A stretch of 64,000 nt of DNA from Hydractinia symbiolongicarpus (lineage: Eukaryota; Cnidaria; Hydrozoa; Anthoathecata; Hydractiniidae): assembly GCF_029227915.1 (NCBI RefSeq), contig NC_079879.1, forward strand, positions 12,276,001-12,340,000, in the 5' to 3' direction. The position numbers and the translations under genes were made by a program. The notes under the pieces are model-generated. The model was not told the DNA's origin, ran no database searches, and worked only from the letters and a program-made list of their open reading frames with translations. Numbering within the stretch: the first letter of the stretch is position 1; the number at the start of each line of letters is the position of its first letter. This document shows, piece by piece, positions 36,179-44,439 of this stretch.

Positions 36179-36367
36179 ATGGCATACATCAGAACATTAA
36201 AACAACAGCTGAAGGCCTGTCACGAAGAAATGGACAAAATACCCTATCTAGAATCTCAACTGGAAGCTCTTGATGAAGAGCTAAGGTATGCATTAGAAAG
36301 GGAAAGGAATACCAAGTATTTTTTTATAACCGTCCTACTCATTGTGACCCTGGTTGGGGTAATGTAA
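36179..36367 (+). CDS. Polinton small coiled-coil, C-terminally anchored membrane protein
   Basis: 62 residues, intact, TAAATG start. Residues 5-42 form a Leu/Glu heptad coiled coil; residues 46-62 are a C-terminal transmembrane helix (FFITVLLIVTLVGVM), giving a tail-anchored layout. The stop of the ATPase gene abuts its ATG. Possibly a virion membrane or fusion-related accessory; no evidence beyond topology. Confidence 0.7.
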   Translation: MAYIRTLKQQLKACHEEMDKIPYLESQLEALDEELRYALERERNTKYFFITVLLIVTLVGVM

Positions 36368-36376
36368 ATAATAAAA

Positions 36377-37191
36377 ATGTCCTTACTTGCTTTAAACACA
36401 TTACCTGCTGGAGCTATTGAGACTTTATTCGATGCGCAAGATCAGCCTCTTTTTAAACGTGCTGATCTTGGGAGATTCTTGAGAATTATTGATATAAGAA
36501 CATCTTGTAGAGCTCTAAATATAGTGGAGAAGACGCGTATAGAGCCAAATGCTCAGGACCCGGCATGGTATGCCGGGCCAAAGGAAACTAAAAATCCTCA
36601 CGATGTATTCATCTCCTTGGACGGTGCTCTTGAGATTTGTGTACATTCAAGAAAACCAAAGGCTCTTGAAATTATGAGAATGCTGGCGTCGAAAGGGATT
36701 GAAAAATTACAAGAAACCATCGAAGAGCATCATCAAGCTCTTGCAATACTTAGCGATGACCTAAAGGATAGGGACGTAACTATAGCAAACCTTCAGGAGG
36801 ATCTTCAGGAAAGAGAAAACCAACTCGACCTACGAACATTGGAAATTGCGGGACTCCATCAAAGATACGTACCACATGCCAATGATGCGGGCAAGGAAAA
36901 TGTTATTATGATTTTTCGCAAACATACAAAACCGGAAGACGATAAATACCACCATCTTCCGTATTACTGTGCCGCGTACAAAAACGGGCAATCTTCAAGA
37001 GAAAACGATGGATCAGGGCTCAATATCCTGAGTCTGAAGAAACTGTTGCTATTGATAATGCAAATGGCATGCATGCGTTTAATCGGTTTGAAGAGGAAGG
37101 ACATATGGAGCGATACATATGCCACTTCAGGCTTATTGGTCTTACTCGCGAGCATTTATATGACCTGGGAGATCCGACATTAGAAGATTAG
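36377..37191 (+). pseudogene. BRO-N / KilA-N-like (MSV199, DUF3627-type) protein, C-terminus frameshifted
   Basis: The N-terminal ~110 residues (LFKRADLGRFLRI, TSCRALN, FISLDGALEICVHSRKPKA) resemble the BRO-N DNA-binding fold of baculovirus, iridovirus and phage antirepressor-like proteins. A coiled coil follows (~110-155), then a HANDAGKENVIMIFRKHTK / KYHHLPYYC block like the C-terminal domain of viral MSV199 proteins. Near 36970-36980 the coding sense moves to another frame, which runs to a TAG at 37189-37191; the original frame ends in unrelated hydrophobic sequence at 37183. These proteins are thought to regulate viral or host transcription. It is 10 bp downstream of the previous gene. 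Confidence 0.7.
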
Positions 37192-37235
37192 AGAGCGTGG
37201 TTTTGTGTGTTCATAGCACACAAAATCGAGAAATA

Positions 37236-38230
37236 TTACCATTCCCTAACATATTCTGGCGGTACCTCAGCACCCTCGGGAATCAACATGAGCTCCTCCG
37301 CCACAAAACTTCGATCAGGACCTCCATCGAGATAATATAGGAGACGGGTACCAGTTACGATACGGTCGAGTCTATACGTACGCTTTGACCACCACGCATC
37401 AGTCGCGCGTCTTTTGGCATCCCCATGTTCCTCACCAGGCTGTAGGAGATATAAATATAAGCCGTCTTCTGGTAATGTGTTTTCCTCGGGTGCTTCTCAC
37501 TTTTCGCGAGTGGTACTTCATCAAGCTTGATCGCTTTTGAAGGTTTCATTCCAATCATCGCGGTCTTGGTGTTGTTCATGGTTTTCACAATATTGTACAA
37601 GTGCTTGACCCATGTGGTACTAGTTTCGTCAGATGCAAGCTCTTGCGCATCCTCGGGCTTGAAGAGCCTTTGTGCGAGTACTTTGTTGTAGGACTCCACG
37701 AACGCTGTGAACGCATGGTGATATTTAGTAGTTGCCCGGTTGATGGAAACGCGTTTGGATTCCAACAGCTTACTCACATCAGACTTGAACTAACTACCAT
37801 TATCGCATTGGAAGGTCTTGGGGTATCGTAAAGGTCCTGCTTTATAAATATCCTTGATATATCCTTAAAATATCCTTCTTAGTACGTAATGGCCTCGCTA
37901 CCTTATACCTTGAGGCCACGTCAATACCCGTCAAAATGTACTTATAGGTGTTTCCATAGACTTTGTCATGGGGCATGTAGAGCAAGTTAATGCATCTCGT
38001 TGGGCTTTGTGATTGTGAAATGTGGGTAGTTGATGCGCTTGGGCCCTTTGATATGTCGGAGGCAGAGCAACTGACGACCAGTGCATTACTCTCTTTTTTG
38101 ATAGGCCAGAGTTTTCAGCGAGCAGTTTGATCGCTTTCCGTCCAGTCCAGAGATTTTCTGGAGAATAGTAGATTTGACTAAGCTTTTCAGCTTCCTCCCC
38201 GGTAATGATATGTGCTTTTGTTTTCGACAT
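37236..38230 (-). pseudogene. Polinton retroviral-type (rve) integrase, broken
   Basis: The likely start is the minus-strand ATG at 38230 in the context TATAATAAAGATG, the same as the polymerase start. The N-terminal ~55 residues are intact. A core segment with TGIDVASRY lies near 37930-37900, CDNG-like sequence near 37805 and FVESYNK near 37700, supplying the three acidic positions of the DDE triad, but in different frames. The 37777-37355 frame is the longest open piece. A C-terminal basic/chromodomain-like tail ends at the TAA 37236-37238. At least four frame changes or stops are present, so it is inactive. Polinton integrases insert the element and create the 6 bp duplication. The pieces are not rejoined here. 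Confidence 0.85.
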
Positions 38231-38653
38231 CTTTATTATACATGTCGAAAACGATTGCGCCCATTTGTACGCCGCAAAACCCAAAAGGGCTAAGGAGCCA
38301 AGAATGAACGTCAGTTCACCGTCTTTTTGCTGCTTTGAGGGTGTATAAATATCTGAGAGCTTTGGGGCCCTATCGATAGTAGCAATGAAATACTTTCTCA
38401 TTCCTTCGTCCAATTCCTTCAAATCTTCACCAGCTTGCCTTTGCTCCTCCCTTCTCTTATTGTACGTATCAATTTTTGCTTGTCTGTCACGCACCCATTG
38501 AGCTTGGGCAGCTTGAAGTTTTTCTACCGCTAAATCGTGCCTTTTCCGCTCTTCTTCACCATGACCTGAGAGTTTACTGAATAGGAAATTAGAGCCACTA
38601 AAGGCCAATGCGTTAATCGCTGTACCTGCTACGAGCATATCAATTGTTGCCAT
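38231..38653 (-). CDS. Polinton membrane-associated hypothetical protein
   Basis: About 141 residues from the minus-strand ATG at 38653 (TAAATG context). Layout: N-terminal hydrophobic segment (VAGTAINALAFSGSNFLF), a long Lys/Glu/Gln-rich helical region (~30-95), and a second hydrophobic helix (~112-130, FILGSLALLGFAAYKWA). The frame has no stop of its own and reads straight into the integrase ATG; a neighbouring frame offers two tandem stops (TAATAA) exactly before it, so a small indel near the 3' end has probably removed the natural stop. Function unknown. Confidence 0.65.
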
Positions 38654-38696
38654 TTATTTTGTAGACCCAAGGCCTACAAAAACAAATTTTGATCTC

Positions 38697-39908
38697 TTAA
38701 TATTCTACACTGTGGAACCTGCCATCCAGGATGTTTAATTGCGCGTCTTGGATAAGGAAGACGTAGCACCTAACGTCTCCATTGCCATCCGCTTTTTTCG
38801 TCATGTGCAGGGTTATACCGTCCCATAACCTTTGCAGAGGCCGCCCACTACCATGTAGGCCCCGATCATGTGTTGCCCTGAAATCAATGAATAGCGCATA
38901 GCGCTTGGTGAAAAATTGACCTATGGTCACTTCACTATCATGGCACCCAAATAATTTAACGATCTGCTGCAAATGATCTCGAGGGAGCATAGAATGTGAA
39001 TACCGTGACAGAAATCTTTTCGATTTTGGGATTGTAGAATTGCTCATTGACACCCGCATAAGCCTTGGATACTTCAGGATCGACGAATAGTAGTAATATA
39101 CCCACCAAGGATTTAGCAGGGGTATCGACTTGGAGATTGTAGGATGTATCACTTTTCTTCATAGTCACCACTTTACTCCTCAATACTCGTTCGTATGGTA
39201 GGGCAAGGCGGCTGTATTGCGACATCATAGCGCTCGCCAGATCCTCATTACTAATTGTTCAAACTCGAGCGAAATGTTAGAGATTTTGTATGTAGCGTCA
39301 GCTGCCTTGGCTGCGGTTGAGCCTGCGGCTGGTGTACCGGCATCCTTGATGACTTGATCGTATGAAGCGAAATGTAGAACGAACTTTAGCCTATCGTGGA
39401 GTCCATGTTGATAAAACGGGGGATCTCTCGTCAACTCGAACATTTTCCCCAACGGAATACAAAAAGTGTTTCCGTAAGCCGCGGCTATAGCACGCTCCTC
39501 ATTTGTTCCTACATGATCAGACGCTTTTACCTGCAACGCACGGATTGTTCCATCATTTGGATTTATGCCCTCCAAAATCAGGTTATTTTCCCGATTGAAT
39601 TTTGATATCCATAGATCACGGTAGACATTGAATACATTATAATCTGCAATATGCTGGACCTCATTCCCATTCAAAGTAATACGTAGGTCACGCACCAGGG
39701 CCTTCCCAATATTGCTAACGAGCGTTCTTTTCGTGTTGGTGCCGGTCAGTTCCATATCAAATAGTAGCCGGATACTCCCAGGAAATATAATATCGTCTCG
39801 ACCAATCGTGGACGGTACATGACTCACTTTAACCCGCTGCCTCTTGCCTATGACAGCGAGCATAGTCTTGACTTTCTGATAAGGGTTTAGTCTTCCAAAA
39901 ACACTCAT
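38697..39908 (-). pseudogene. Probable Polinton major capsid protein, two frameshifts
   Basis: The ATG at 39908 lies in TAAATG context. The first 227 residues are open (stop at 39225), the middle part is in another frame from ~39240 to ~39000, and the last third is in the 39152-38697 frame, ending SVEY. Total span ~403 codons. Features such as LRITLNGNEVQHIADYN, MLPRDH, LFIDFRATHDRGLHGSGR and DAQLNILDGRF match my memory of the 'F54H12.2-like' proteins found throughout Polintons and widely read as capsid proteins. Identification as the major jelly-roll capsid protein is likely but was not checked by structure. Two indels disable it. It diverges from the gene at 39938. Confidence 0.6.
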
Positions 39909-39937
39909 TTATTTAGGTAGTCTGGTGGTTGAAATAA
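39909..39937. promoter_or_regulatory. 29 bp divergent promoter between capsid gene and 39938 gene
   Basis: Both start codons facing out of this gap are embedded in ATAAATG (39906-39911 on minus, 39935-39940 on plus). Only 29 bp separate the two ATGs, so both transcripts must start from an extremely compact shared promoter. Confidence 0.55.
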
Positions 39938-40396
39938 ATGGCTGATAATCTGGGATATGAAGATGACTTTACGCCAGAGGAAGATATTCAAGACGAAGCC
40001 GAGGAGTTTAGTAGCGAGAGCGAGATCCTTCGGCCCAAGCCTGATGTCAGCCTAACGCCAGGACAACAGCAGGGAGGTGCGCGTAGGCGATTGGATGTGG
40101 GGCTGGGGGAACAGAATTTAGAGAAAACCGTCGACGATCTTTATGCTAAACTTAGTGAGCATTTAGGATTAAGGCTGTCAACCGATAAAAATTATCATTA
40201 TTTTAGGGCCGATGAGGGTAAAAAGCTTGTTTTTAGACAGATGACGAAAGGGGAACGGGTCTATAAAGAGATAGTTCTTACGACTATGACCGGTGAGTTA
40301 AGAGCTATTACAGCCATAGAGACGGACTTAGGACCTACGCGTCTAAAGGCCTTAGGTTTTACCGGCTATGTTACACCAAAAAAGGCAGTAAAATGA
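39938..40396 (+). CDS. Polinton hypothetical acidic protein
   Basis: 152 residues, intact. The N-terminal third is strongly acidic and probably disordered (EDDFTPEEDIQDEAEEF), then Gln/Gly/Arg-rich, then a folded basic C-terminal half ending in TPKKAVK. Its stop codon overlaps the next ATG (ATGA at 40393). First gene of a tight three-gene plus-strand cluster. No family recognised. Confidence 0.75.
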   Translation: MADNLGYEDDFTPEEDIQDEAEEFSSESEILRPKPDVSLTPGQQQGGARRRLDVGLGEQNLEKTVDDLYAKLSEHLGLRLSTDKNYHYFRADEGKKLVFRQMTKGERVYKEIVLTTMTGELRAITAIETDLGPTRLKALGFTGYVTPKKAVK

Positions 40397-40689
40397 GAAG
40401 TCAAAAACTCCTGAATGATATTGATATCATCAATGACAACCCTGGTGACATCGAGATGCTGCCGCTACTAGAGAATGTAATAGATGATGCGAAGAGCCTG
40501 ATGGAGGATGCTTCCTTTACCGAAGCCTTAGAAGAACGTGAAAGAAAGGGGGTTAACCGCGAGCTTCAGACTCTCAACGGTAAACTGAAGAGGTTAAAGA
40601 TAAAGAAAGCTACACCAGGTGTATCCGAGGAGCAACAAAAAATTAAGGACATCCACAATCAGCTGAGGCGATTAAGGAGACCCTCATGA
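40393..40689 (+). CDS. Polinton small coiled-coil protein
   Basis: 98 residues, intact, with ATGA overlaps at both ends (40393 and 40686), a gene packing typical of viruses. Acidic first half, then basic coiled coil (LQTLNGKLKRLKIKK ... IHNQLRRLRR). No known family. Confidence 0.75.
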   Translation: MRSQKLLNDIDIINDNPGDIEMLPLLENVIDDAKSLMEDASFTEALEERERKGVNRELQTLNGKLKRLKIKKATPGVSEEQQKIKDIHNQLRRLRRPS

Positions 40690-41093
40690 AAATAGCTGGA
40701 AATGACACATCCCTACGGGAGAAATTGATCATTTTGGTCAAAGAGCAGGGGCTCACTATCGCGAGCATCACCTCAGCTGTTGGTCTACTGGTCTCTACCA
40801 TCGTGCTCGCCGTCACCGGAGGAAGTGCAGGCGCCGTAGGAAGTACAAGAGGAGGTGGTGGTAGCAAAAGGTTTGTAAGAAAGCAGTTGGAGAGACTGGG
40901 AAAATTCCTGAAGTATCTAGCAGGCAAGGCCGGGGCAGCATTACCAGGGATCATTAGCAGCGTGGTGTCGTTCTTTTTCAGAGTTGCAGCGAGAGTTGTC
41001 GAATTCGCAGCAAAGCACTTGTATATGGCCTTGGCTGCCGCTGTGGGTATTGTTGTTGCGTATGTAAGTAACAGGAGGAGTAAGAATCGATGA
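40686..41093 (+). CDS. Polinton multi-pass membrane protein
   Basis: 135 residues, intact. Three hydrophobic stretches: ~24-43 (ITSAVGLLVSTIVLAVTGG), ~82-96 (ALPGIISSVVSFFFRV) and ~109-126 (HLYMALAAAVGIVVAYV), separated by a Gly-rich linker and a basic KRFVRKQLERLGKFLKYL segment. Similar proteins are, to my memory, frequent in cnidarian Polintons. Might act in virion membrane or host entry/exit; unproven. Its stop lies 31 bp from the convergent gene on the other strand. Confidence 0.75.
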   Translation: MKIAGNDTSLREKLIILVKEQGLTIASITSAVGLLVSTIVLAVTGGSAGAVGSTRGGGGSKRFVRKQLERLGKFLKYLAGKAGAALPGIISSVVSFFFRVAARVVEFAAKHLYMALAAAVGIVVAYVSNRRSKNR

Positions 41094-41124
41094 AGAGTCT
41101 AGTATGTTGTTCAACACATTAGAC

Positions 41125-41685
41125 CTATTTCTTCATCCAGATGAAAGCGAGGATAAGTCCTACTCCTACCGTAACCAGCGTGGCTTTGGTATCCTCGTGA
41201 ACAGCAGCTTCCTTGGAGGATGGTGGAGGGAGGGGTATATCATGTACCTGCTTCCTTGCTATGGGATTGGCAACAGTATGCGGAGCGTTAATATTGGGAT
41301 TGATACCAATCTTGAAATGGTCCTGACTAATCAAGATCCTGTTGTTAAATCCAGCCACATTTCCGATCCTCAGTGACATATCGCTTGTGATCATATATAC
41401 GCCACGAGCAACACTATAGTCGAACTTGCTTCGTGCATATCTGAGTACGTTCTCGAATTCACTAATCTCTCTACCTTTATTTGTAGGTCTAATCCCCAGC
41501 TGTTCAAAGGTCGTCAAGTAAAGCCGTTGAGCATCGATAGAACTGCCTTGATTACCAATAATTCCTGATCGCGCATTGGCTTGGGACTCCAAAATCAAAT
41601 ACGGGTAGCATCGCACACTTTGCAATAACTTTTCAATACCAATACTGGTAAAGCCTTTGCTATTTTCCATGATCCTCCTCCTCAT
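41125..41685 (-). CDS. Polinton hypothetical protein with C-terminal membrane anchor
   Basis: 186 residues from the minus-strand ATG at 41685, which overlaps the preceding gene's TGA as ATGA and so fixes the start. Intact. Soluble first ~145 residues, a Pro-rich stretch (IPLPPPSS), and a C-terminal transmembrane helix (TLVTVGVGLILAFIW) ending in MKK. No family recognised; could be a membrane-tethered virion protein. Confidence 0.7.
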   Translation of the reverse strand: MRRRIMENSKGFTSIGIEKLLQSVRCYPYLILESQANARSGIIGNQGSSIDAQRLYLTTFEQLGIRPTNKGREISEFENVLRYARSKFDYSVARGVYMITSDMSLRIGNVAGFNNRILISQDHFKIGINPNINAPHTVANPIARKQVHDIPLPPPSSKEAAVHEDTKATLVTVGVGLILAFIWMKK

Positions 41686-42115
41686 GATCCGGCATCAAAA
41701 TACGAAGGTCCCGCACCGGGAAAATCTTTACGTTTGGCTTGCCAACTACTGAACAACGTTTCATTTTCCCATTCATGCTCACTTGGAAATACTCCAAATA
41801 CACGGCACGTACAAGGGGTAATGGAGACGTTAGATGCTGCATCGATATCCCACAACCTGATGTTGCAGCGAGTACAGCAAAGTTCAATTGTGTTCACCAG
41901 AGGCTGAAAGGGTGGGTCCTCCAATCATTAATCGGAGGATTACTATGAAAAACATAGTCCACAAAGATATCGGGAAACCGTACTTTAAATGACGAGCCTT
42001 TCGCATCAACAACGATAGATTGCACAATGAGATCAGAGCCCTTTAACTGCTCCAGGTACCTGCCATGATTGGGGACATATTTTGCTCTTGAGTTGTACGA
42101 ATATAGTTGCTTCAT
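41682..42115 (-). pseudogene. Polinton hypothetical protein, frameshifted
   Basis: It starts at the minus-strand ATG 42115 and is open for ~73 residues to 41894. The neighbouring frame from ~41905 continues with a Cys-rich block (ELCCTRCNIRLWD, TPCTCRV) and ends FDAGS at the TGA 41682-41684, which forms the ATGA overlap with the next gene. The paired cysteines suggest a zinc-binding fold. One indel near 41900-41915 explains the break. It starts 15 bp from the divergent gene at 42131. Confidence 0.6.
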
Positions 42116-42130
42116 GTTTCTTAAAGAAAG

Positions 42131-42784
42131 ATGCGACAGTTATATATAACCGACATTTCGAACCCCACGATATTTGAGAATTACCTAGGAGAGGACACGA
42201 GGATCGCTCTAAAATCCATAAGTATTCGGTTGAACCTCTACAGTAACAACGATTTTACTATCCGTAAGGTAGGGCCCGATCAGACGGTTACTCGAATTGA
42301 AATAATGAATGGGTTGTACAAGATCGAGGATTTAGCGAGTATCGTCAACAGTCAGGCACAGGGCAAGGTACAACTTTTTGTTCTGAAAAATGGACTCTGC
42401 AGGCTACGTGTTAATGACGGGTACACGGTGGTGATTCATCAACCACTGCAAGAGCTCTTGGGTCTACCCTATGTAAAAATACTATATGAAGGGTGACTAC
42501 GGTTTATTTTATAGGACTGATGTATACCAGCGACTGAGGCTTGTTTGCCCTCAGTTAGTGAGGATGATTGCTTGCTGGATGGTAAAAAATCAAAAATTCT
42601 AGCCGTACTTCCAACAATAAAAAATGCATGGGGAGACATCTTGAAGTGGACTTTTGATACTCCTGTATGCCTTTCTTTGAAAGGTTCAACGGATCGCCTT
42701 GAGTTCATGCTCACGGACGAATATCACCACACGATAAAGAACGTTTCTTTCATGGGTATAACCATGCATATGCTGATAGAATAA
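42131..42784 (+). pseudogene. Possible Polinton second structural (minor capsid-like) protein, broken
   Basis: The first frame runs 42131-42496, then coding-like sequence moves to another frame (GDYGLFYRTDVYQRL, ~42486-42550) and to a third from ~42550 that ends at 42782-42784. The last part (DGKKSKILAVLP, FDTPVCLSLKGS, RLEFMLTDEY) has the alternating beta-strand pattern of a jelly-roll-like protein and is followed directly by the next gene's TAAATG. Assignment to the minor capsid/penton class is tentative. Confidence 0.45.
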
Positions 42785-43426
42785 ATGACTACAAAACTTT
42801 ATACGAGCTTACCTTCTGCTCCTCCGGGAGTACGGAAGAAGGACAGTTCACAAGTCTATAGACTGAAGAAAATCGGAGAAGTGGAACAATACTTTCGAGG
42901 TAAGATTAAGGAGCGTGACAAGCTCACCAAAAAGTTCAAAATGCATGATACGGGGGTAAGATATGTGGATCACGGGCTATTGGCGGTAAGTGTGATAACT
43001 TCAGGTGTTGGCATTGGTAGCATGCTCTCGGGTATCGGCGTACCATTAGCCGTGGCTATGGGAGGCCTCACCATAGCTGTGGGATTGGGACAAGCCGGTC
43101 TGCGGAATGCGGGGAAGAGACTAGGTGTCAAGAGTAAGAAACATGAAAGTATCAGATTACTGGTGGAAACCAAATTGAACTCTGTCGTTGACTTGATCTC
43201 GAGAGCTGTGGAGAATGGTGTGATTAGCAACCACGAGTTCAGCTTAATCATGCAGGAAAAGCAAAAGTGCATGGTGCTGAAGGAGGAAGGCCGACAACGA
43301 ACAGGCAAAATCGTGGAATCGATCAATGAACGGGAACGACATCACCTCGTCGCGAAAGGTCGAGAGGAGGGTAAACAGGAGCTGATAAAAAACTTGCAGT
43401 CTGTACACTATGTCAGCGGTACTTAG
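42785..43426 (+). CDS. Polinton membrane protein with central hairpin TM region
   Basis: 213 residues, intact, TAAATG start. Basic coiled N-terminus (~25-55), a hydrophobic Gly-rich two-helix region (~62-110: LLAVSVITSGVGIGSML, PLAVAMGGLTIAVGLG), then a charged helical tail (~115-205). I recall this architecture in other cnidarian Polintons. Its 3' end overlaps the opposite-strand frame at 43244-43642. Confidence 0.75.
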   Translation: MTTKLYTSLPSAPPGVRKKDSSQVYRLKKIGEVEQYFRGKIKERDKLTKKFKMHDTGVRYVDHGLLAVSVITSGVGIGSMLSGIGVPLAVAMGGLTIAVGLGQAGLRNAGKRLGVKSKKHESIRLLVETKLNSVVDLISRAVENGVISNHEFSLIMQEKQKCMVLKEEGRQRTGKIVESINERERHHLVAKGREEGKQELIKNLQSVHYVSGT

Positions 43427-43642
43427 AGAAACCACCCGCGTCTTCATAATTTTATTTATTTTTTTAATTCTGATACACATTTCTAAGGTCTTGAAATGGT
43501 TGGGGACATACTTGAGCAACCATTGATCCTTCCTAGTAGCCTTGATACACATGTCTTTTGTTTTGCAGTGATCTGGAATAGAACAGAGATACCAGGGGTA
43601 GCGCTCAATGTCTCTGATATTGAGCTCTTGATAAATATCCAT
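43244..43642 (-). CDS. Polinton protein with DUF4116-like repeats
   Basis: The minus-strand ATG at 43642 follows AAAATAAAT. The first ~60 residues hold two copies of a 'YPWYLCSIPDHCKTKDMC / LLKYVPNHFKTLEMC' unit (x-x-L-x-x-[IV]P-[ND]-H-x-K-T-x-[ED]-M-C), like the short repeats of DUF4116 proteins seen in giant viruses and amoebae. After residue ~70 the frame lies antisense to the preceding gene and is probably not real protein, so the true 3' end may be near 43430. Last gene before the right TIR. Confidence 0.5.
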   Translation of the reverse strand: MDIYQELNIRDIERYPWYLCSIPDHCKTKDMCIKATRKDQWLLKYVPNHFKTLEMCIRIKKINKIMKTRVVSLSTADIVYRLQVFYQLLFTLLSTFRDEVMSFPFIDRFHDFACSLSAFLLQHHALLLFLHD

Positions 43643-43713
43643 ATTTATTTTGGAATAATTCAGGGGACATGATAATTTTTACTCATATTCTGTATAATAT
43701 GAGTATATGTTTT

Positions 43714-43920
43714 TGCGCATGCGTTGATAATGTCATGTATTTCTGGTATCTATTATTATGTGTTGGTTATTGGCATATGAATATGAATATGTGTTGATGA
43801 CGTCATATGTTTTTTTTTTTTTGGGATGGAGGTGGTGGTGGAAATGATGAAAGCGGGGTTTTTGGGGGTAAAGGTGTGGAAGGAGCGAAAACCTGATTAT
43901 AATCACTACCTACTACTACT
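43714..43920 (-). repeat. Polinton right terminal inverted repeat
   Basis: Reverse complement of 29613-29819 with about ten differences; the T-tract at 43811-43822 is expanded relative to the left copy. Confidence 0.93.
43798..43805. promoter_or_regulatory. Perfect CRE palindrome (TGACGTCA) in right TIR
   Basis: Mirror of the left-TIR site at 29727-29734. It could drive the minus-strand gene at 43642. Confidence 0.5.
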
Positions 43921-44439
43921 CCGATAACCCAGCTCTCCGTCTGGGCAGTCAAGGCATGTGGCGGAGTAATGGTAGACAAAAAAACAAGTGACTTCATGAC
44001 TTTATGCATGTAAAGCTAGCTATTGCTAGCTATTCTTTTTTCTTTCACAGTTACCACAAATCTTTACTCCCCACCCTTGTGTAAATTTTCCTGATAGTCA
44101 TGTACAATTTCAGTGTTTATTGTAGAGTTAAATCTGTCCATTTTTGGGATTTTGTTTTCTGTCAACTTCCTTTTTTCATGATGTTCTTTTAGCTAGATAT
44201 AACTAGCTAGCGATTATAACTGGTAAGATGTGCAAATATCGAGGGATATACTATTATTGTGGAAGCACTTATTTTGAGTTAGGCAGACCCAGTTTAGTCA
44301 GGAAAATCCTCTTAATAGCTAGCTTAATTTTGAGATCTCCTAAATTAAGCTGTATATAGCTAGAGATAGATAGATGTGCATATTTTACATGGCTAGCCTC
44401 ACTAATATCGAGGGATATATCCTGTCTATTATTTCCAGA

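Larger units (their letters stand above)
29613..43920. mobile_element. Polinton/Maverick DNA transposon (virus-like), 14.3 kb
   Basis: Both ends carry ~207 bp inverted repeats starting AGTAGTAGTAG. The flanks TCTGAT (29607-29612) and TCCGAT (43920-43925) look like the 6 bp target duplication typical of Polintons, with one mismatch; the trinucleotide start leaves one base of ambiguity. Contents: pPolB-type polymerase, rve integrase, packaging ATPase, probable capsid protein(s), BRO-N-like protein and many small ORFs. I do not see a clear adenain-like cysteine protease. Several genes are broken, so the copy is non-autonomous. Polintons are integrated relatives of adintoviruses and encode virion proteins. 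Confidence 0.95.

Noticed and set aside
39396-39605. Plus-strand frame inside the capsid gene
   Set aside because: Antisense shadow; the minus-strand frame carries the family-like sequence.
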